62,755 nucleotides of DNA from Anaerostipes sp. (GCF_018381315.1 NZ_JAGZSD010000022.1:1-62755), one strand, 5' to 3'. Counted from the first letter of the stretch, positions 41,836 through 51,344 are shown. Made by a program: numbers and translations. The notes: generated by a model not told the origin, from the sequence alone.

Positions 41836-42144
41836 ATGGAATTTATAAATATAACTCTTCAGGAAGGAATCGACCTGGCAAAGCAGGACGATTATGTAAT
41901 GTTCGATGTAAGGGAACCGTATAGATATGAGCAGGGACACCTGAAAGAAGCCGTCAACATGCCCTACGGGGTGATTAAGGATGACTCCTACAGGGACAAG
42001 AAAATTATTGTGTACTGTGACTTCGGCGGCCAGAGCATGCTGGCTGCCAGGCACCTGGCAGGGGAGGGCTATGAAGTTTATAATATTGTAGGCGGGATTT
42101 ATTATTACCGCGGAGAGTTGACATCCCTAGGCCTAAAATTGTAG
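41836..42144 (+). CDS. Single-domain rhodanese-like protein
   Basis: 102 residues. MFDVREPYRYEQGHLKEAVN is the CH2A-type region, and the active-site loop VYCDFGGQSM carries the sulphur-accepting Cys. It ends with the typical VYNIVGGIYYYRGEL. A sulphurtransferase or sulphur carrier; partner unknown. It is 28 bases before the RlmL-like gene and could be co-transcribed with it. Confidence 0.93.
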   Translation: MEFINITLQEGIDLAKQDDYVMFDVREPYRYEQGHLKEAVNMPYGVIKDDSYRDKKIIVYCDFGGQSMLAARHLAGEGYEVYNIVGGIYYYRGELTSLGLKL

Positions 42145-42172
42145 AATGGGTATTATGGTGCAAAGGAGAAAC

Positions 42173-43312
42173 ATGAATAAGATAGAGTTAATTGCCCCAT
42201 GCCATTTCGGCCTGGAGGCAGTATTAAAAAGAGAAATACAAGATTTAGGATACGAGATTACAAAAGTCGAGGACGGAAGAGTCACATTTTCGGCAGACTT
42301 AAATGGAATCGCCAGAGCCAATATGTTTTTGAGGACAGCCGAACGGGTGCTGCTCAAGGTTGGTGCCTTTCAGGCAGCAACCTTTGAGCAGCTGTTTGAC
42401 AGGACAGCAGAGCTTGCCTGGGAAAATTATATCCCGGGAGACGGAAAGTTCTGGGTCAAAAAGGCCTCTACAGCAAAAAGCAAGCTGTTCAGCGCCCCTG
42501 ATATCCAGTCCATCGTAAAAAAAGCTATGGTTGAGCGGTTAAAAAAGAAATATAAGGTTTCGTGGTTTCCTGAAACAGGAGATGAATATCCGGTGCGTGT
42601 GTTCATTTTAAAGGATGAGGTGACGGTAAGCCTGGATACAAGCGGTACACCGCTGCACAAACGGGGATACCGGACTCTGACCAGTGAAGCTCCGATCAGA
42701 GAGACCCTTGCGGCGGCTCTGATCATGCTGACTCCGTGGAAAAAGGACCGCATATTGGTGGATCCATTCTGCGGCAGCGGTACTTTTTTAATAGAAGCTG
42801 CTATGATGGGAGCCGGCATTGCTCCGGGCATGAACCGTTCCTTTCAGGCAGAAGCATGGACAAATTTTCTACCGAAAAAAACATGGTATGAAGCGGCTGA
42901 TGAAGCAGGAGATCTCATGGATCTGGATGTTTCCATGGATCTGCAGGGATATGACAAGGATGCAAAGGTGCTGAAGCTTGCCAGAGAAAATGCGGCCAGC
43001 GCCGAGGTGGATCACCTGATCCATTTCCAGCAGAGGGAGATAAAAGACTTCAGCCATCCAAAACCATACGGTTTTATCATAACCAACCCGCCATACGGTG
43101 AGCGCCTTGAAGAAAAAGAGGCCCTACCAGATCTCTACCGCCAAATTGGGGACATTTTTAAGAAGATGGACACCTGGTCCAAATACGTGATTACATCTTA
43201 CGAAGATGCCCAGAATTACATTGGAAAAGCCACGAAGGTAAGAAAGGTATATAACGGAATGATTCGTGCTGAGTTTTGTCAGTATCTCGGACCAAAACCG
43301 CCCAGGAGATAA
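42173..43312 (+). CDS. THUMP-domain class I rRNA guanine-N2 methyltransferase (RlmL/YpsC-like)
   Basis: 379 residues. The N-terminal ferredoxin-like/THUMP part (KIELIAPCHFGLEAVLKREI onward, about 1-160) binds RNA. The Rossmann domain has the SAM loop VDPFCGSGTFLIEA and the catalytic N-P-P-Y (ITNPPYGERL). It matches the Firmicute enzymes that methylate 23S rRNA guanine. The start at 42173 follows AAAGGAG; the frame back to 42146 has no ribosome site. rdgB and yfcE follow with gaps of 3 and 12 bases. Confidence 0.93.
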   Translation: MNKIELIAPCHFGLEAVLKREIQDLGYEITKVEDGRVTFSADLNGIARANMFLRTAERVLLKVGAFQAATFEQLFDRTAELAWENYIPGDGKFWVKKASTAKSKLFSAPDIQSIVKKAMVERLKKKYKVSWFPETGDEYPVRVFILKDEVTVSLDTSGTPLHKRGYRTLTSEAPIRETLAAALIMLTPWKKDRILVDPFCGSGTFLIEAAMMGAGIAPGMNRSFQAEAWTNFLPKKTWYEAADEAGDLMDLDVSMDLQGYDKDAKVLKLARENAASAEVDHLIHFQQREIKDFSHPKPYGFIITNPPYGERLEEKEALPDLYRQIGDIFKKMDTWSKYVITSYEDAQNYIGKATKVRKVYNGMIRAEFCQYLGPKPPRR

Positions 43313-43315
43313 AAT

Positions 43316-43900
43316 ATGAAGAAGAGAATAATATTTGCAACCGGAAATCAGGGCAAAATGAAAGAAATCAGGGAAATCCTTGCAGACACGGGATATGAGA
43401 TTGTGTCCATGAAGGAAGCAGGGGTGGACGCGGAAATCATCGAAGACGGAACCACGTTTGAAGAAAATGCGGTTATCAAGGCAAAGGCTGTTATGGAACT
43501 TACAGGAGAGATTACGCTCGCTGACGACTCCGGACTGGAGATCGATGCATTGAATAAGGAGCCGGGTGTATACTCTGCCAGATATATGGGGGAAGATACA
43601 CCGTATTCTATTAAGAACCAGAAGATTCTGGACCGGATGGACGGAGTGCCGGAAGGCGAAAGGACAGCCAGGTTTGTCTGTGTGATTGCAGCAGCATTTC
43701 CGAATGGACAAATAAGGACAAGTCGTGGTACCATGGAAGGTATCATAGGGTATGAGATTAAAGGAGAGAATGGATTCGGTTATGATCCGATTTTCTTTCT
43801 GCCGGAAATAGGCAGATACAGTGCAGAACTTGACAGTGAAGAGAAAAACCGATTAAGTCATCGCGGAGAAGCATTGAGAAAAATCAAAGACATTCTTTAG
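43316..43900 (+). CDS. rdgB: XTP/dITP pyrophosphatase (RdgB/HAM1)
   Basis: 194 residues. N-terminal FATGNQGKMKEIREIL, the metal site LADDSGLEIDAL, GVYSARYMGED and C-terminal FGYDPIFFLPE and SHRGEALRKI are the family hallmarks. It removes non-canonical purine nucleotides (dITP, XTP) to prevent mutagenic incorporation. Translationally close to the rlmL-like gene and yfcE. Complete and typical. Confidence 0.97.
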   Translation: MKKRIIFATGNQGKMKEIREILADTGYEIVSMKEAGVDAEIIEDGTTFEENAVIKAKAVMELTGEITLADDSGLEIDALNKEPGVYSARYMGEDTPYSIKNQKILDRMDGVPEGERTARFVCVIAAAFPNGQIRTSRGTMEGIIGYEIKGENGFGYDPIFFLPEIGRYSAELDSEEKNRLSHRGEALRKIKDIL

Positions 43901-43912
43901 GGAGGTTATCTT

Positions 43913-44419
43913 GTGAGAATTTTAGTAATCAGTGACTCTCATGGTCGAAATGACGATGTAAAAGGGGTATTGGAGCAGGTTGGCGAGATCGACATGCTGA
44001 TCCACTGCGGCGATGTGGAGCGCGGTGACCAGTATATTCGTGATATTGCCGGATGCCCGGTCGTCATGGTGGCGGGAAATAATGATTATTACCTGGATCT
44101 TCCCAGTGAGCAGACCATAGAGGCAGAGGGATACCGCATCTGGGTAACCCACGGACATCCATACTATGTGAATTCCGGGGTGGATTATCTGCGGGAATAT
44201 GGAGAAATGCATGACGTTGACGTCATTATGTACGGTCACACCCATGTGCCGTTTATAGAGATCGGAGACGATATGACGATCTTAAATCCGGGCAGCATAT
44301 CTTATCCGAGACAGGCCGGCAGAAAGCCGACATTTCTTCTGATGGAGATTGATGATATGGGAGAAGCCCATTATGCCCATGGATATTATAAAGAGCATTT
44401 CAGAGAACTGAACATTTAA
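43913..44419 (+). CDS. YfcE/MJ0936-type metallophosphoesterase
   Basis: 168 residues. All metallophosphoesterase motifs are present: SDSHGRND, HCGDVE, GNNDY, THGHPY and GHTHVPF, with LNPGSISYPR at the end. A manganese-dependent phosphodiesterase; natural substrate unknown. The start is GTG with GGGAGG upstream. In many Firmicutes it follows rdgB directly, as here. Confidence 0.94.
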   Translation: MRILVISDSHGRNDDVKGVLEQVGEIDMLIHCGDVERGDQYIRDIAGCPVVMVAGNNDYYLDLPSEQTIEAEGYRIWVTHGHPYYVNSGVDYLREYGEMHDVDVIMYGHTHVPFIEIGDDMTILNPGSISYPRQAGRKPTFLLMEIDDMGEAHYAHGYYKEHFRELNI

Positions 44420-44420
44420 C

Positions 44421-44501
44421 ACGAAAAAACTGTTTGTGGCATGAATACTGTAAGTAACAGCGAGGCTGTCCGAGTGTCAATGGCACAGGCAGTTTTTTCG
44501 T
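44421..44501. terminator. Long imperfect hairpin between yfcE and the rlmD-like gene
   Basis: About 22-bp arms (ACGAAAAAACTGTTTGTGGC / GGCACAGGCAGTTTTTTCGT with G.T pairs) around a 37-base loop. T6 is within the 3' arm. Probably a terminator; the size is larger than usual here. Confidence 0.6.
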
Positions 44502-44592
44502 CGTATACAGAAAATAAAATACCCCAAAAGCACAGCTGCCGCAAAGACCGGCATACACTCAGTGCAGATGGGGATAGATTAGAGGTCAAAGG

Positions 44593-45951
44593 ATGAAGAA
44601 AAAGGATTTTGTAGAAGGATTTATTCAACAGACGGAGTTTCCGAATAAGGGAAGTTTTTTATTTGAGGACCGGGAGGTATCCGTCAAAGGCGTAATCTCC
44701 GGCCAAAAAATTATGGGACAAGTTACAAAGCTGAGAAAGGGAAAGGCAGTTCTAAGGCTTGTGGACGTGCTGGAACCATCAGAGCTGGAAGACGCAGTTC
44801 CGCAATGTCCCCATTTTGGTCAGTGCGGAGGATGCTTTTACCAGACTGTTTCTTATGAAAACCAGCTGAAGATCAAGGAGGGACAGGTGCGTGAACTGTT
44901 AAAGGACTATGTCTCTGATGAAGTGTGGGAAGGGATCAAAGGCAGTCCAAAGCACTGGGAGTACCGCAATAAGATGGAGTTTTCTTTTGGAGATGAGGTC
45001 AAAGGCGGTCCTCTGGCTCTTGGCATGCACAAAAAGAATACATTTCACGATATTGTCAACATCACAGAATGCAAAATTGTGGATAATGATTATAATTTGC
45101 TGGTGTCCTGTGTATTAAATTATTTTTCTGGCTTGGGATGTGACTTCTACCACAAGATGAGCCATGAAGGTTATTTAAGGCATTTGGTTATCCGCCGTTC
45201 TGAGGCAAAGGGGGATCTTCTGGTTAATATTGTGACATCTTCTCAGGGAAATATTGATATGAAGTCTCTGGCTGAAAAAATGATTTCTCTGCCTCTTCAT
45301 GGAAGGATCAGAGGGATCCTTCATACAGTTAATGACAGCCTTGCTGATGTAGTGCAGGCAGATCAGATGGAGATTGTCTATGGAGAAGACTTTTTCTATG
45401 AGGAGATTCTCGGGCTGAAATTTAAGATTTCACCGTTTTCTTTCTTCCAGACCAATTCTCTGGGGGCAGAAGTGCTGTATGAAACTGCCAGGGAGTATGT
45501 GGGAGAGACTAAAGATAAAGTCATCTTTGATTTATACAGCGGTACAGGAACCATTGCCCAGATGCTGGCACCGGTGGCTAAGAAGGTTGTCGGTGTGGAA
45601 ATCGTTGAGGAAGCTGTGGAGGCTGCCAGAGAAAATGCCGGTTTCAATGGTCTTGATAACTGCGAGTTTATTGCGGGGGATGTGCTGAAAGTGATCGATG
45701 AGCTGGAAGATAAGCCGGACTTTATTGTGCTGGATCCGCCCCGGGATGGGATACATCCGAAAGCCATACAGAAGATCATTGACTTTGGAGTGGAGAAGAT
45801 GGTTTATATCAGCTGTAAGCCGACCAGTCTGGCGAGGGATTTGGAGATCTTTCGGGAGGCTGGGTATGAAGTTGAGAGAGCTGGATGTGTGGATATGTTT
45901 CCGGGGACGGTGCATGTTGAGACGGTTGTGTTGTTGGAGCGGAAAAGATAG
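44593..45951 (+). CDS. rlmD: 23S rRNA (uracil-C5)-methyltransferase, RlmD/TrmA family
   Basis: 452 residues. N-terminal TRAM-like barrel, Fe-S cluster Cys in CPHFGQCGGCFYQ, SAM loop DLYSGTGTIAQML, catalytic VLDPPRDGIHPKA and the nucleophile Cys in VYISCKPTSLARDL. It methylates uracil in 23S rRNA (U1939 or U747 type). The specific site cannot be told by eye. Monocistronic, with hairpin upstream and the AT-rich island downstream. Confidence 0.93.
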   Translation: MKKKDFVEGFIQQTEFPNKGSFLFEDREVSVKGVISGQKIMGQVTKLRKGKAVLRLVDVLEPSELEDAVPQCPHFGQCGGCFYQTVSYENQLKIKEGQVRELLKDYVSDEVWEGIKGSPKHWEYRNKMEFSFGDEVKGGPLALGMHKKNTFHDIVNITECKIVDNDYNLLVSCVLNYFSGLGCDFYHKMSHEGYLRHLVIRRSEAKGDLLVNIVTSSQGNIDMKSLAEKMISLPLHGRIRGILHTVNDSLADVVQADQMEIVYGEDFFYEEILGLKFKISPFSFFQTNSLGAEVLYETAREYVGETKDKVIFDLYSGTGTIAQMLAPVAKKVVGVEIVEEAVEAARENAGFNGLDNCEFIAGDVLKVIDELEDKPDFIVLDPPRDGIHPKAIQKIIDFGVEKMVYISCKPTSLARDLEIFREAGYEVERAGCVDMFPGTVHVETVVLLERKR

Positions 45952-46104
45952 TAATACAAAGAATTTGGTAAAAATCGAATTACTTATCAGATCCTTTTAT
46001 TTACAAAAATTTAATAATAAATTTCACATAGAAAATATAATACTTTAATAAGGTGCATCAACATAATATATATAGGTAAAGTTAACAAAAGGTGGTGACG
46101 ATAA

Positions 46105-47070
46105 GTGAGGATGTGGATCGAAATGAGTCGTGATGAAGAGCATGGAGGCGAGGAGTGGGGTTTTACAAAATGTATTTGGGCTCCAACGTATAAGAAGAGT
46201 GAAGGTCAGGATAAATCATGGCTATTCTGGAATAATGTAAATAAAGTAAAGACTGGAGATATTGTTTTACATCTTAGAGGAAAGGGGCAAAGAGCAAAAT
46301 TTGTTGGATATTCGATTGCTAAGACGGATGGTCACAAAACATTAGAACGTCCACCTATTCCCGGAAGTTGGGGTTATTGTAAGAGTTTCTATAGAGCTTT
46401 TTTAAGCGATTTTATGAAATTCAACCAATCTATTAACCTATATCAGTTATTCAAGGATAAGAAAATAGATTTTAAAAGATATTATGAGCAGAAGGCCAAG
46501 CCACGAAATATATTTTATACAATACAATCGAATAGACTACAATGTTTAAATGGGGGATACCTGTCTGAAGTAGATGAAAAGTTATTGTCTATTATTTTAG
46601 ATGACACTGATACATTTAACGTGGAAACATCATCAATTGATTTGTCTGTGCCGACATCTGTGGCTATGAGACAAATAAAAATGCGAGTTGGTCATGCACG
46701 TTTTTCAGCTAATGTGAAAAATAATTATAATAATCATTGTTGTTTTCCTGAATGTAAGATTTCAGACAGAGATTTTTTGGTTGCCTCTCATATTGCCAGA
46801 TGGGCTGATAATAGTGAGAAGCGTGGAGATACTTCTAATGGTTTGTGTTTATGTCCTATTCATGATAAAGCATTTGAATTGGGCTATTTTTCATTGGATG
46901 ATAATTTTAGAGTATGTGTTCAGAAAAGAAATGATCATAGACAAATATTTAAGGAGTATGTTTCGCGATATATTGGTATGACTATATCAAAAGGTCATGT
47001 GGAACCAGACCGCGAAGCTCTTGCAGAACATAGGAAACGAAATAATATTCCGGATAAGGGCAGTAGTTAA
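46105..47070 (+). CDS. EVE-like domain fused to HNH endonuclease (type IV restriction-like)
   Basis: 321 residues. The N-terminal part (about 1-130: WGFTKCIWAPTYK, VKTGDIVLHLRGKG, AKFVGYSIAKTDG) resembles the EVE/PUA-like reader fold that binds modified cytosine. The C-terminal HNH domain has CCFPECK, LVASHIARWADN, NGLCLCPIHDKAFELGYFS. This architecture is known from McrA-like enzymes that cut modified DNA. GTG start after AAAGGTGGTGA; ATG at 46111 possible. The gene is much more AT-rich than its neighbours and stands beside a GIY-YIG-like gene, suggesting a transferred defence island. Confidence 0.88.
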   Translation: MRMWIEMSRDEEHGGEEWGFTKCIWAPTYKKSEGQDKSWLFWNNVNKVKTGDIVLHLRGKGQRAKFVGYSIAKTDGHKTLERPPIPGSWGYCKSFYRAFLSDFMKFNQSINLYQLFKDKKIDFKRYYEQKAKPRNIFYTIQSNRLQCLNGGYLSEVDEKLLSIILDDTDTFNVETSSIDLSVPTSVAMRQIKMRVGHARFSANVKNNYNNHCCFPECKISDRDFLVASHIARWADNSEKRGDTSNGLCLCPIHDKAFELGYFSLDDNFRVCVQKRNDHRQIFKEYVSRYIGMTISKGHVEPDREALAEHRKRNNIPDKGSS

Positions 47071-47244
47071 AATATATATAATTTTAAGTAGGATATATAG
47101 AGTTACCTCTTCTTAACAGATGATAAATCACTATGACATGTAATATAAAACTTCCTTCAACTGGAAAGAGGAGTCTATTGTATTGTCGGATTCTGAAGGA
47201 TAGAAAATCAATGGATCTCCGAGTTTTTAGAAAGGATTATTATT

Positions 47245-48261
47245 GTGCAAAAAGAAAAATGTTCAATAGAATTATATGTTAATAAAAAATATTTATTTCC
47301 TAATAACTACTTAGAGGAAGCGCGATCAAATACATTGCTTGATGAAAATGAATACGATATTTATTTTATTTTACTTGGAGATTCTTATAAAATTAAAGGG
47401 ATCTATGAAGATGAACGCTTATTACATATCATTGTAGTGAATATAACTGATAATAATAAATATCTCATAGATGTTGATGTCTTAGAATCTTTCAGGGTTC
47501 CTTATTGCTCTTGTCTTGAAATTAAATTAGCTGATGAAGGAGCCATTTTAAATATAGAATATAATGATAAGGGCATTGAATATTTAAAGAAATATTGTCC
47601 GAAAGAATATTATGTTTATATGGATCGAATTGAAAAAGAGGGATATTTCCATGTTAGCATGCATGCTAAGTTTTTGGTAGAAATGCTGATGGAGAGTAAT
47701 AAACAAGAACATGTTGAGCAATATGATATCTTATATATAGGGCAGACAAAACAGGATGATATATTCAATAGATTAAACAGTCACCATACACTTCAAAGAA
47801 TAATGAGAGAGACTTATAGAAGTAATTCCCAAAAAGAATTGTATATTATAATACTCTCAATTGCTACTAAACATATTGAGACTTCAATATTACCTGATTT
47901 TAATACATATTTTTATTTATCTAATACATTGGCTAAAGGATTTGAATTAAATGCCTTAAAAAAGGATGCAATGATTAATATGGCAGAAGCACTATTTATC
48001 TCCTATTTTCAACCTAAATATAATAAGAGATTAAAAAGTAGGGAAGGAAGAGAAAAATTAAATACATATAGGAAAATAGATAATGCTGAAATAAATCCTA
48101 TAATTCTAACGTTTGATTTATTCTATGAAGATACTAAGAAAAAATTGATATTAAAAACTGATTTGGAAACAACCAGAAACAAAGTATTAATGATAGAGTG
48201 TGCGTTTAAAAAAGACAGCTTAAGTGTAACTTGCATTGATTTTCCTGATGCCTTTTATTAA
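47245..48261 (+). CDS. GIY-YIG-like domain protein in AT-rich island
   Basis: 338 residues, not confidently recognised as a whole. The middle (about 165-265) contains DILYIGQTKQDDIFNRLNSH, similar to the YIG-T and R-L-x-x-H elements of GIY-YIG nucleases, and INMAEALFISYFQPKYN, which fits the conserved Glu and P-x-Y/F-N at the end of that fold. The N-terminal 150 residues (beta-rich, CSCLEIKL) and C-terminal 60 residues are unknown. GTG start after AAAGGA. 175 bases downstream of the EVE-HNH gene with the same AT bias. A nuclease partner in defence is inference. Confidence 0.6.
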   Translation: MQKEKCSIELYVNKKYLFPNNYLEEARSNTLLDENEYDIYFILLGDSYKIKGIYEDERLLHIIVVNITDNNKYLIDVDVLESFRVPYCSCLEIKLADEGAILNIEYNDKGIEYLKKYCPKEYYVYMDRIEKEGYFHVSMHAKFLVEMLMESNKQEHVEQYDILYIGQTKQDDIFNRLNSHHTLQRIMRETYRSNSQKELYIIILSIATKHIETSILPDFNTYFYLSNTLAKGFELNALKKDAMINMAEALFISYFQPKYNKRLKSREGREKLNTYRKIDNAEINPIILTFDLFYEDTKKKLILKTDLETTRNKVLMIECAFKKDSLSVTCIDFPDAFY

Positions 48262-48295
48262 ATAGCATTAGTGTCTATTAGTCAGAACTAAACAA

Positions 48296-48532
48296 GTGTT
48301 ACAAGTCAATTATTGGTGTATAAAAATAAAGGGGTATGAGAAACAATTAACAGATTATATGCTGTCCAGCAGTTATAAAAATGCTTTTTACTTAATAGCA
48401 TGTTTTACTGATAGTGAGTACGAACGAAGTGTAAAGTTCATCAAAAATCATGTTTATACAGATACTATACAGTTGTATATAAATATTTCGATTTTAGATA
48501 TGAGAAAAAGAAAAACAGCTTCTAAATCTTGA
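48296..48532 (+). CDS. Hypothetical short frame, possibly a gene remnant
   Basis: 78 residues from a GTG with no clear ribosome site. It reads IKGYEKQLTDYMLSSSYKNA ... YERSVKFIKNHVYTDTIQLY. No family recognised. AT bias matches the preceding island. It may be the end of a degraded gene or not expressed. Confidence 0.3.
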   Translation: MLQVNYWCIKIKGYEKQLTDYMLSSSYKNAFYLIACFTDSEYERSVKFIKNHVYTDTIQLYINISILDMRKRKTASKS

Positions 48533-48958
48533 GAGAATAATGACTAATTGCAAAAGTTCAGTGTGAATTGAATTATATAGTTAGAAAATAGATATTTTGA
48601 TATTCATCTGTTTATTATAAGTAGGGATGGAATGAGTTACGAAACATAGACAAGCGTGATTTAAACAGTATAGTCAGCTTACTGGAATTACTTCCGGTCA
48701 ATAGGAGCGCCGTGTCCTGGCAAAGGGTAAGATTCCTGCAGTGACATGGCGTTTTTAAGTGGTAGTTTTATTACAGTCCACCGCAAAATTTAAAATTCAA
48801 GCCGTTGACGGATAAATGGATTTTATAGTTAGTGTGTAAAGAATAAGAATATTTCAGAAATATAAAACTTTTTTTAGTCTTGCTCTGTCTTAGTTGTGTA
48901 AACAATGAAGAGAAGAACAGCAGATACCAAATATAAGATTCATCAGAGAGGTGAGGAA
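48533..48958. other. Gene-free stretch between the AT-rich island and the ECF sigma gene
   Basis: Holds the hairpin at 48709-48757 and, just before the sigma gene, AAAACTTTTTTTAGTC followed by GTCTTAG near 48890. That resembles the T-rich -35 and GTC-containing -10 of autoregulated ECF promoters, but the match is loose. Nothing else recognised. Confidence 0.5.
48709..48757 (+). terminator. Hairpin with T run
   Basis: CGCCGTGTC / GACATGGCG stem (one G.T), extended by CTG/CAG, followed by T5. Likely terminator of whatever transcript leaves the AT-rich island. Confidence 0.6.
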
Positions 48959-50365
48959 GTGGATTTTAAAGAAGCAGTCAAGCTTGCAAAAGCAGGCGAT
49001 GAAAAAGGTTTTAATTTTTTATACGAAGAGACCTGCAGCAGCAAGTATTATTTAGCACTCCATTATATGAAGAACGAAGAAGCAGCAAAGGATGTACTTC
49101 AGGAAGCATACATGAAGGCATTTTCAAAATTGGATACGCTGGAAAAGCCGGAGGCGTTTTCGGGATGGCTGGGAACGATCGTCGGAAACACGGCAAAAAA
49201 TATGCTGCAAAAGAAGAATCCAATGCTTTTTTCTGATATTGCAAAGGATAATGAAGGCGAAAGTTTTGAATACCAGATAGAGGATGATCGTCCGGAAATC
49301 CAGCCGGAAGTTGTCTATACAAGACAGGAAACACAAAAACTGGTGCATGAATTAATTGAGACGCTTTCTGATGAGCAAAGAATGTGCATTTTGATGTACC
49401 ATATTGAAGGTGTACCTATCAGGGAAATTGCAGCAGCATTAGATTGTTCCGAGAATACTGTTAAATCCCGGCTGAATTACGGAAGAAAAAAGTTGAGAGA
49501 CAAAGCTGAGGAATTACAGAAGAAAGGGTATAAGTTATATGGTATTGCACCGCTGCCGCTCTTCCTTTATCTGCTGCGTACAGAAAAGGACTATTTATTG
49601 GCTGACGGAACGCTGGCAGTGACGGGAGCAAAGAATTTCTCAGGAACTGGAGCAAAAGCAGCTTCCAAAGCTGGAAAACGAGGATTTTTACATACTGCGG
49701 CCGGCAAGGCAGCAGCTGCGGCAGTGGGAATCGGTATTGCAGGCGGGGCAGTATTCTACGGGGTATCGCAGATCAATGTCAAAGACCACAGGGCAGAAGT
49801 AAATATGAAACAGAAACAGAAAAAAGATGATAAGACGAAAAAAAGCGGTTTGAGCGTGAAAGAGATTTACATCCGTGTGCTGGGGGCGGTCAAAAAGCAG
49901 GAACCGGGATATACCTTTTCGGACACAGGGGCTTCAAGCGGAAAATACCAATATTTCTTGTGTGATATGAATGGCGACGGCATTCAGGAACTGGTTGTAG
50001 GGGCAGAGTTTGAAGACAGAAACAAAACGGCAGAGGCAAATGAATGCCGGGTTTACAGCTGTGAAAAAACAGAAGCAGGATATAAGCTGAAAAAGATAAG
50101 CGGAAATATTGTGGCTGAAACACTGTATATTGCTGCAGATGGAGGCGGACTGTACCGGCAGGATTTTTACAGAGGTACCGGTAAGATATTGATCTATCGG
50201 ATTACGCTGCAGGATGGCGCACTCGCAGCAAAAAAGGAGCCGGAATATGAATTTACAATGGGAGATGCCGGCTACGAAGCGTTTAACAATACCAATATAA
50301 GTCCGGAATGGACGGATGTTTCTGATCAGAAAGGATTAAATTCTTTGGGGGAGGGAGAAAAATGA
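48959..50365 (+). CDS. ECF sigma factor with transmembrane and exported C-terminal extension
   Basis: 468 residues. Region 2 (FNFLYEETCSSKYYLALHYM and AAKDVLQEAYMKAFSKLDTL) and region 4 (LSDEQRMCILMYHIEGVPIR, then CSENTVKSRLNYGRKKL) make a complete sigma-70 family ECF factor in the first 190 residues. After a linker, one transmembrane helix (about 251-275, AAAAVGIGIAGGAVFYGV) leads to an exported domain of about 170 residues with the calcium-loop-like DMNGDGIQELVVG. The GTG at 48959 is preferred over the ATG at 48905 because AGAGGTGAGG lies just upstream and family members start at this place. It overlaps the next gene by 4 bases. Probably a membrane-tethered sigma factor; no separate anti-sigma gene is seen. 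Confidence 0.88.
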   Translation: MDFKEAVKLAKAGDEKGFNFLYEETCSSKYYLALHYMKNEEAAKDVLQEAYMKAFSKLDTLEKPEAFSGWLGTIVGNTAKNMLQKKNPMLFSDIAKDNEGESFEYQIEDDRPEIQPEVVYTRQETQKLVHELIETLSDEQRMCILMYHIEGVPIREIAAALDCSENTVKSRLNYGRKKLRDKAEELQKKGYKLYGIAPLPLFLYLLRTEKDYLLADGTLAVTGAKNFSGTGAKAASKAGKRGFLHTAAGKAAAAAVGIGIAGGAVFYGVSQINVKDHRAEVNMKQKQKKDDKTKKSGLSVKEIYIRVLGAVKKQEPGYTFSDTGASSGKYQYFLCDMNGDGIQELVVGAEFEDRNKTAEANECRVYSCEKTEAGYKLKKISGNIVAETLYIAADGGGLYRQDFYRGTGKILIYRITLQDGALAAKKEPEYEFTMGDAGYEAFNNTNISPEWTDVSDQKGLNSLGEGEK

Positions 50366-51261
50366 AAAAACGATTGATAAAGAAAAATTTCTGCAGGATT
50401 TTTACAGCCATTGTCATGACAGCGCTGCTGTTTATAGTATTGGAGCCGTCAGAAGCGGATGCAGCTGCGGTCAAAAAGCCTGGACAGGTAAAAGCTTTGA
50501 AAGCAGTACCCATAAGTTTTTCCGGCATCAAAGTGACGTGGGCCAGAACCAAGGGTGCCAAGGGATATCAAGTCTATATGGCGGCATCTAAACACGGCAA
50601 ATACAAAAAAATAAAAACTGTTAAGTCATATAAAAAAGTCAATTATACAAAGAGCAATCTAAAGAAAAACAAAAAATATTGGTTCAAAGTAAGAGCATAT
50701 AGGACCGGCAGTAAAAAAACGGTATATGGAAAATTCAGTTCTGTAAAAGCAGCTAAGGCCAATCATAAACATCATTGGGTCAATCATTCTAAAAAAGTAA
50801 AGAAAACCCGCAGTGTTATTGAAAAAGAATGGGATGAAAAGGTTTTAGCGGGATATGACAAACAGAAGAATATCATTATGGGATATGAATGTCTGATGTG
50901 CGGATATAGGATTGGCGGAGTTAAATATAAGGATGTCATAAAGTGTGATGCTTATCAGAACAAGGTTAGTGTGGGAACTGCTTCCTCAGATCCGAACAGT
51001 CCATATCTTCTGGCTCACGCAATGGGTTCCCATTGGCAGGATGTTCATATGGGAAGCTGGGAGGCTCATGAGGAGTTTAAAGCCTGGTGTGAGAGTCAGC
51101 CGAAAAATGAAGACGGCAGTGTAACACAATCAGTGTCTATTCGAGGGGATTGGAATGAGCCGCGGTACAAAACCCAGCATAAGGTCAAATATAGAAAAGA
51201 GACATATTATAAAACAGTTACGGATTATCAATACTGCAAGGGCTGCAAAAAAAAGAGATAA
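50362..51261 (+). CDS. Secreted Fn3-like protein with CxxC motifs, partner of the ECF factor
   Basis: 299 residues. Signal peptide (FTAIVMTALLFIVLEPSEADA), a fibronectin type III-like domain (about 45-135: IKVTWARTKGAKGYQVYMA ... YWFKVRAYR), then a His/Cys-containing part: HKHHWVNHSKK, ECLMCGYRIGG and a terminal YCKGCKKKR, suggesting a metal-binding site. No enzyme motif. ATGA overlap with the ECF gene and the SD GGGGGAGGG inside it show coupled translation. Function unknown; may be the extracellular partner or target of the sigma system. Confidence 0.8.
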   Translation: MKKRLIKKNFCRIFTAIVMTALLFIVLEPSEADAAAVKKPGQVKALKAVPISFSGIKVTWARTKGAKGYQVYMAASKHGKYKKIKTVKSYKKVNYTKSNLKKNKKYWFKVRAYRTGSKKTVYGKFSSVKAAKANHKHHWVNHSKKVKKTRSVIEKEWDEKVLAGYDKQKNIIMGYECLMCGYRIGGVKYKDVIKCDAYQNKVSVGTASSDPNSPYLLAHAMGSHWQDVHMGSWEAHEEFKAWCESQPKNEDGSVTQSVSIRGDWNEPRYKTQHKVKYRKETYYKTVTDYQYCKGCKKKR

Positions 51262-51344
51262 CATACCAAATTGGGATTACCAAACACTAGATATTGGGAA
51301 TTTATGCAAAGAGTAAGAATGAGAAAAATTGAATGGAATCTGTA

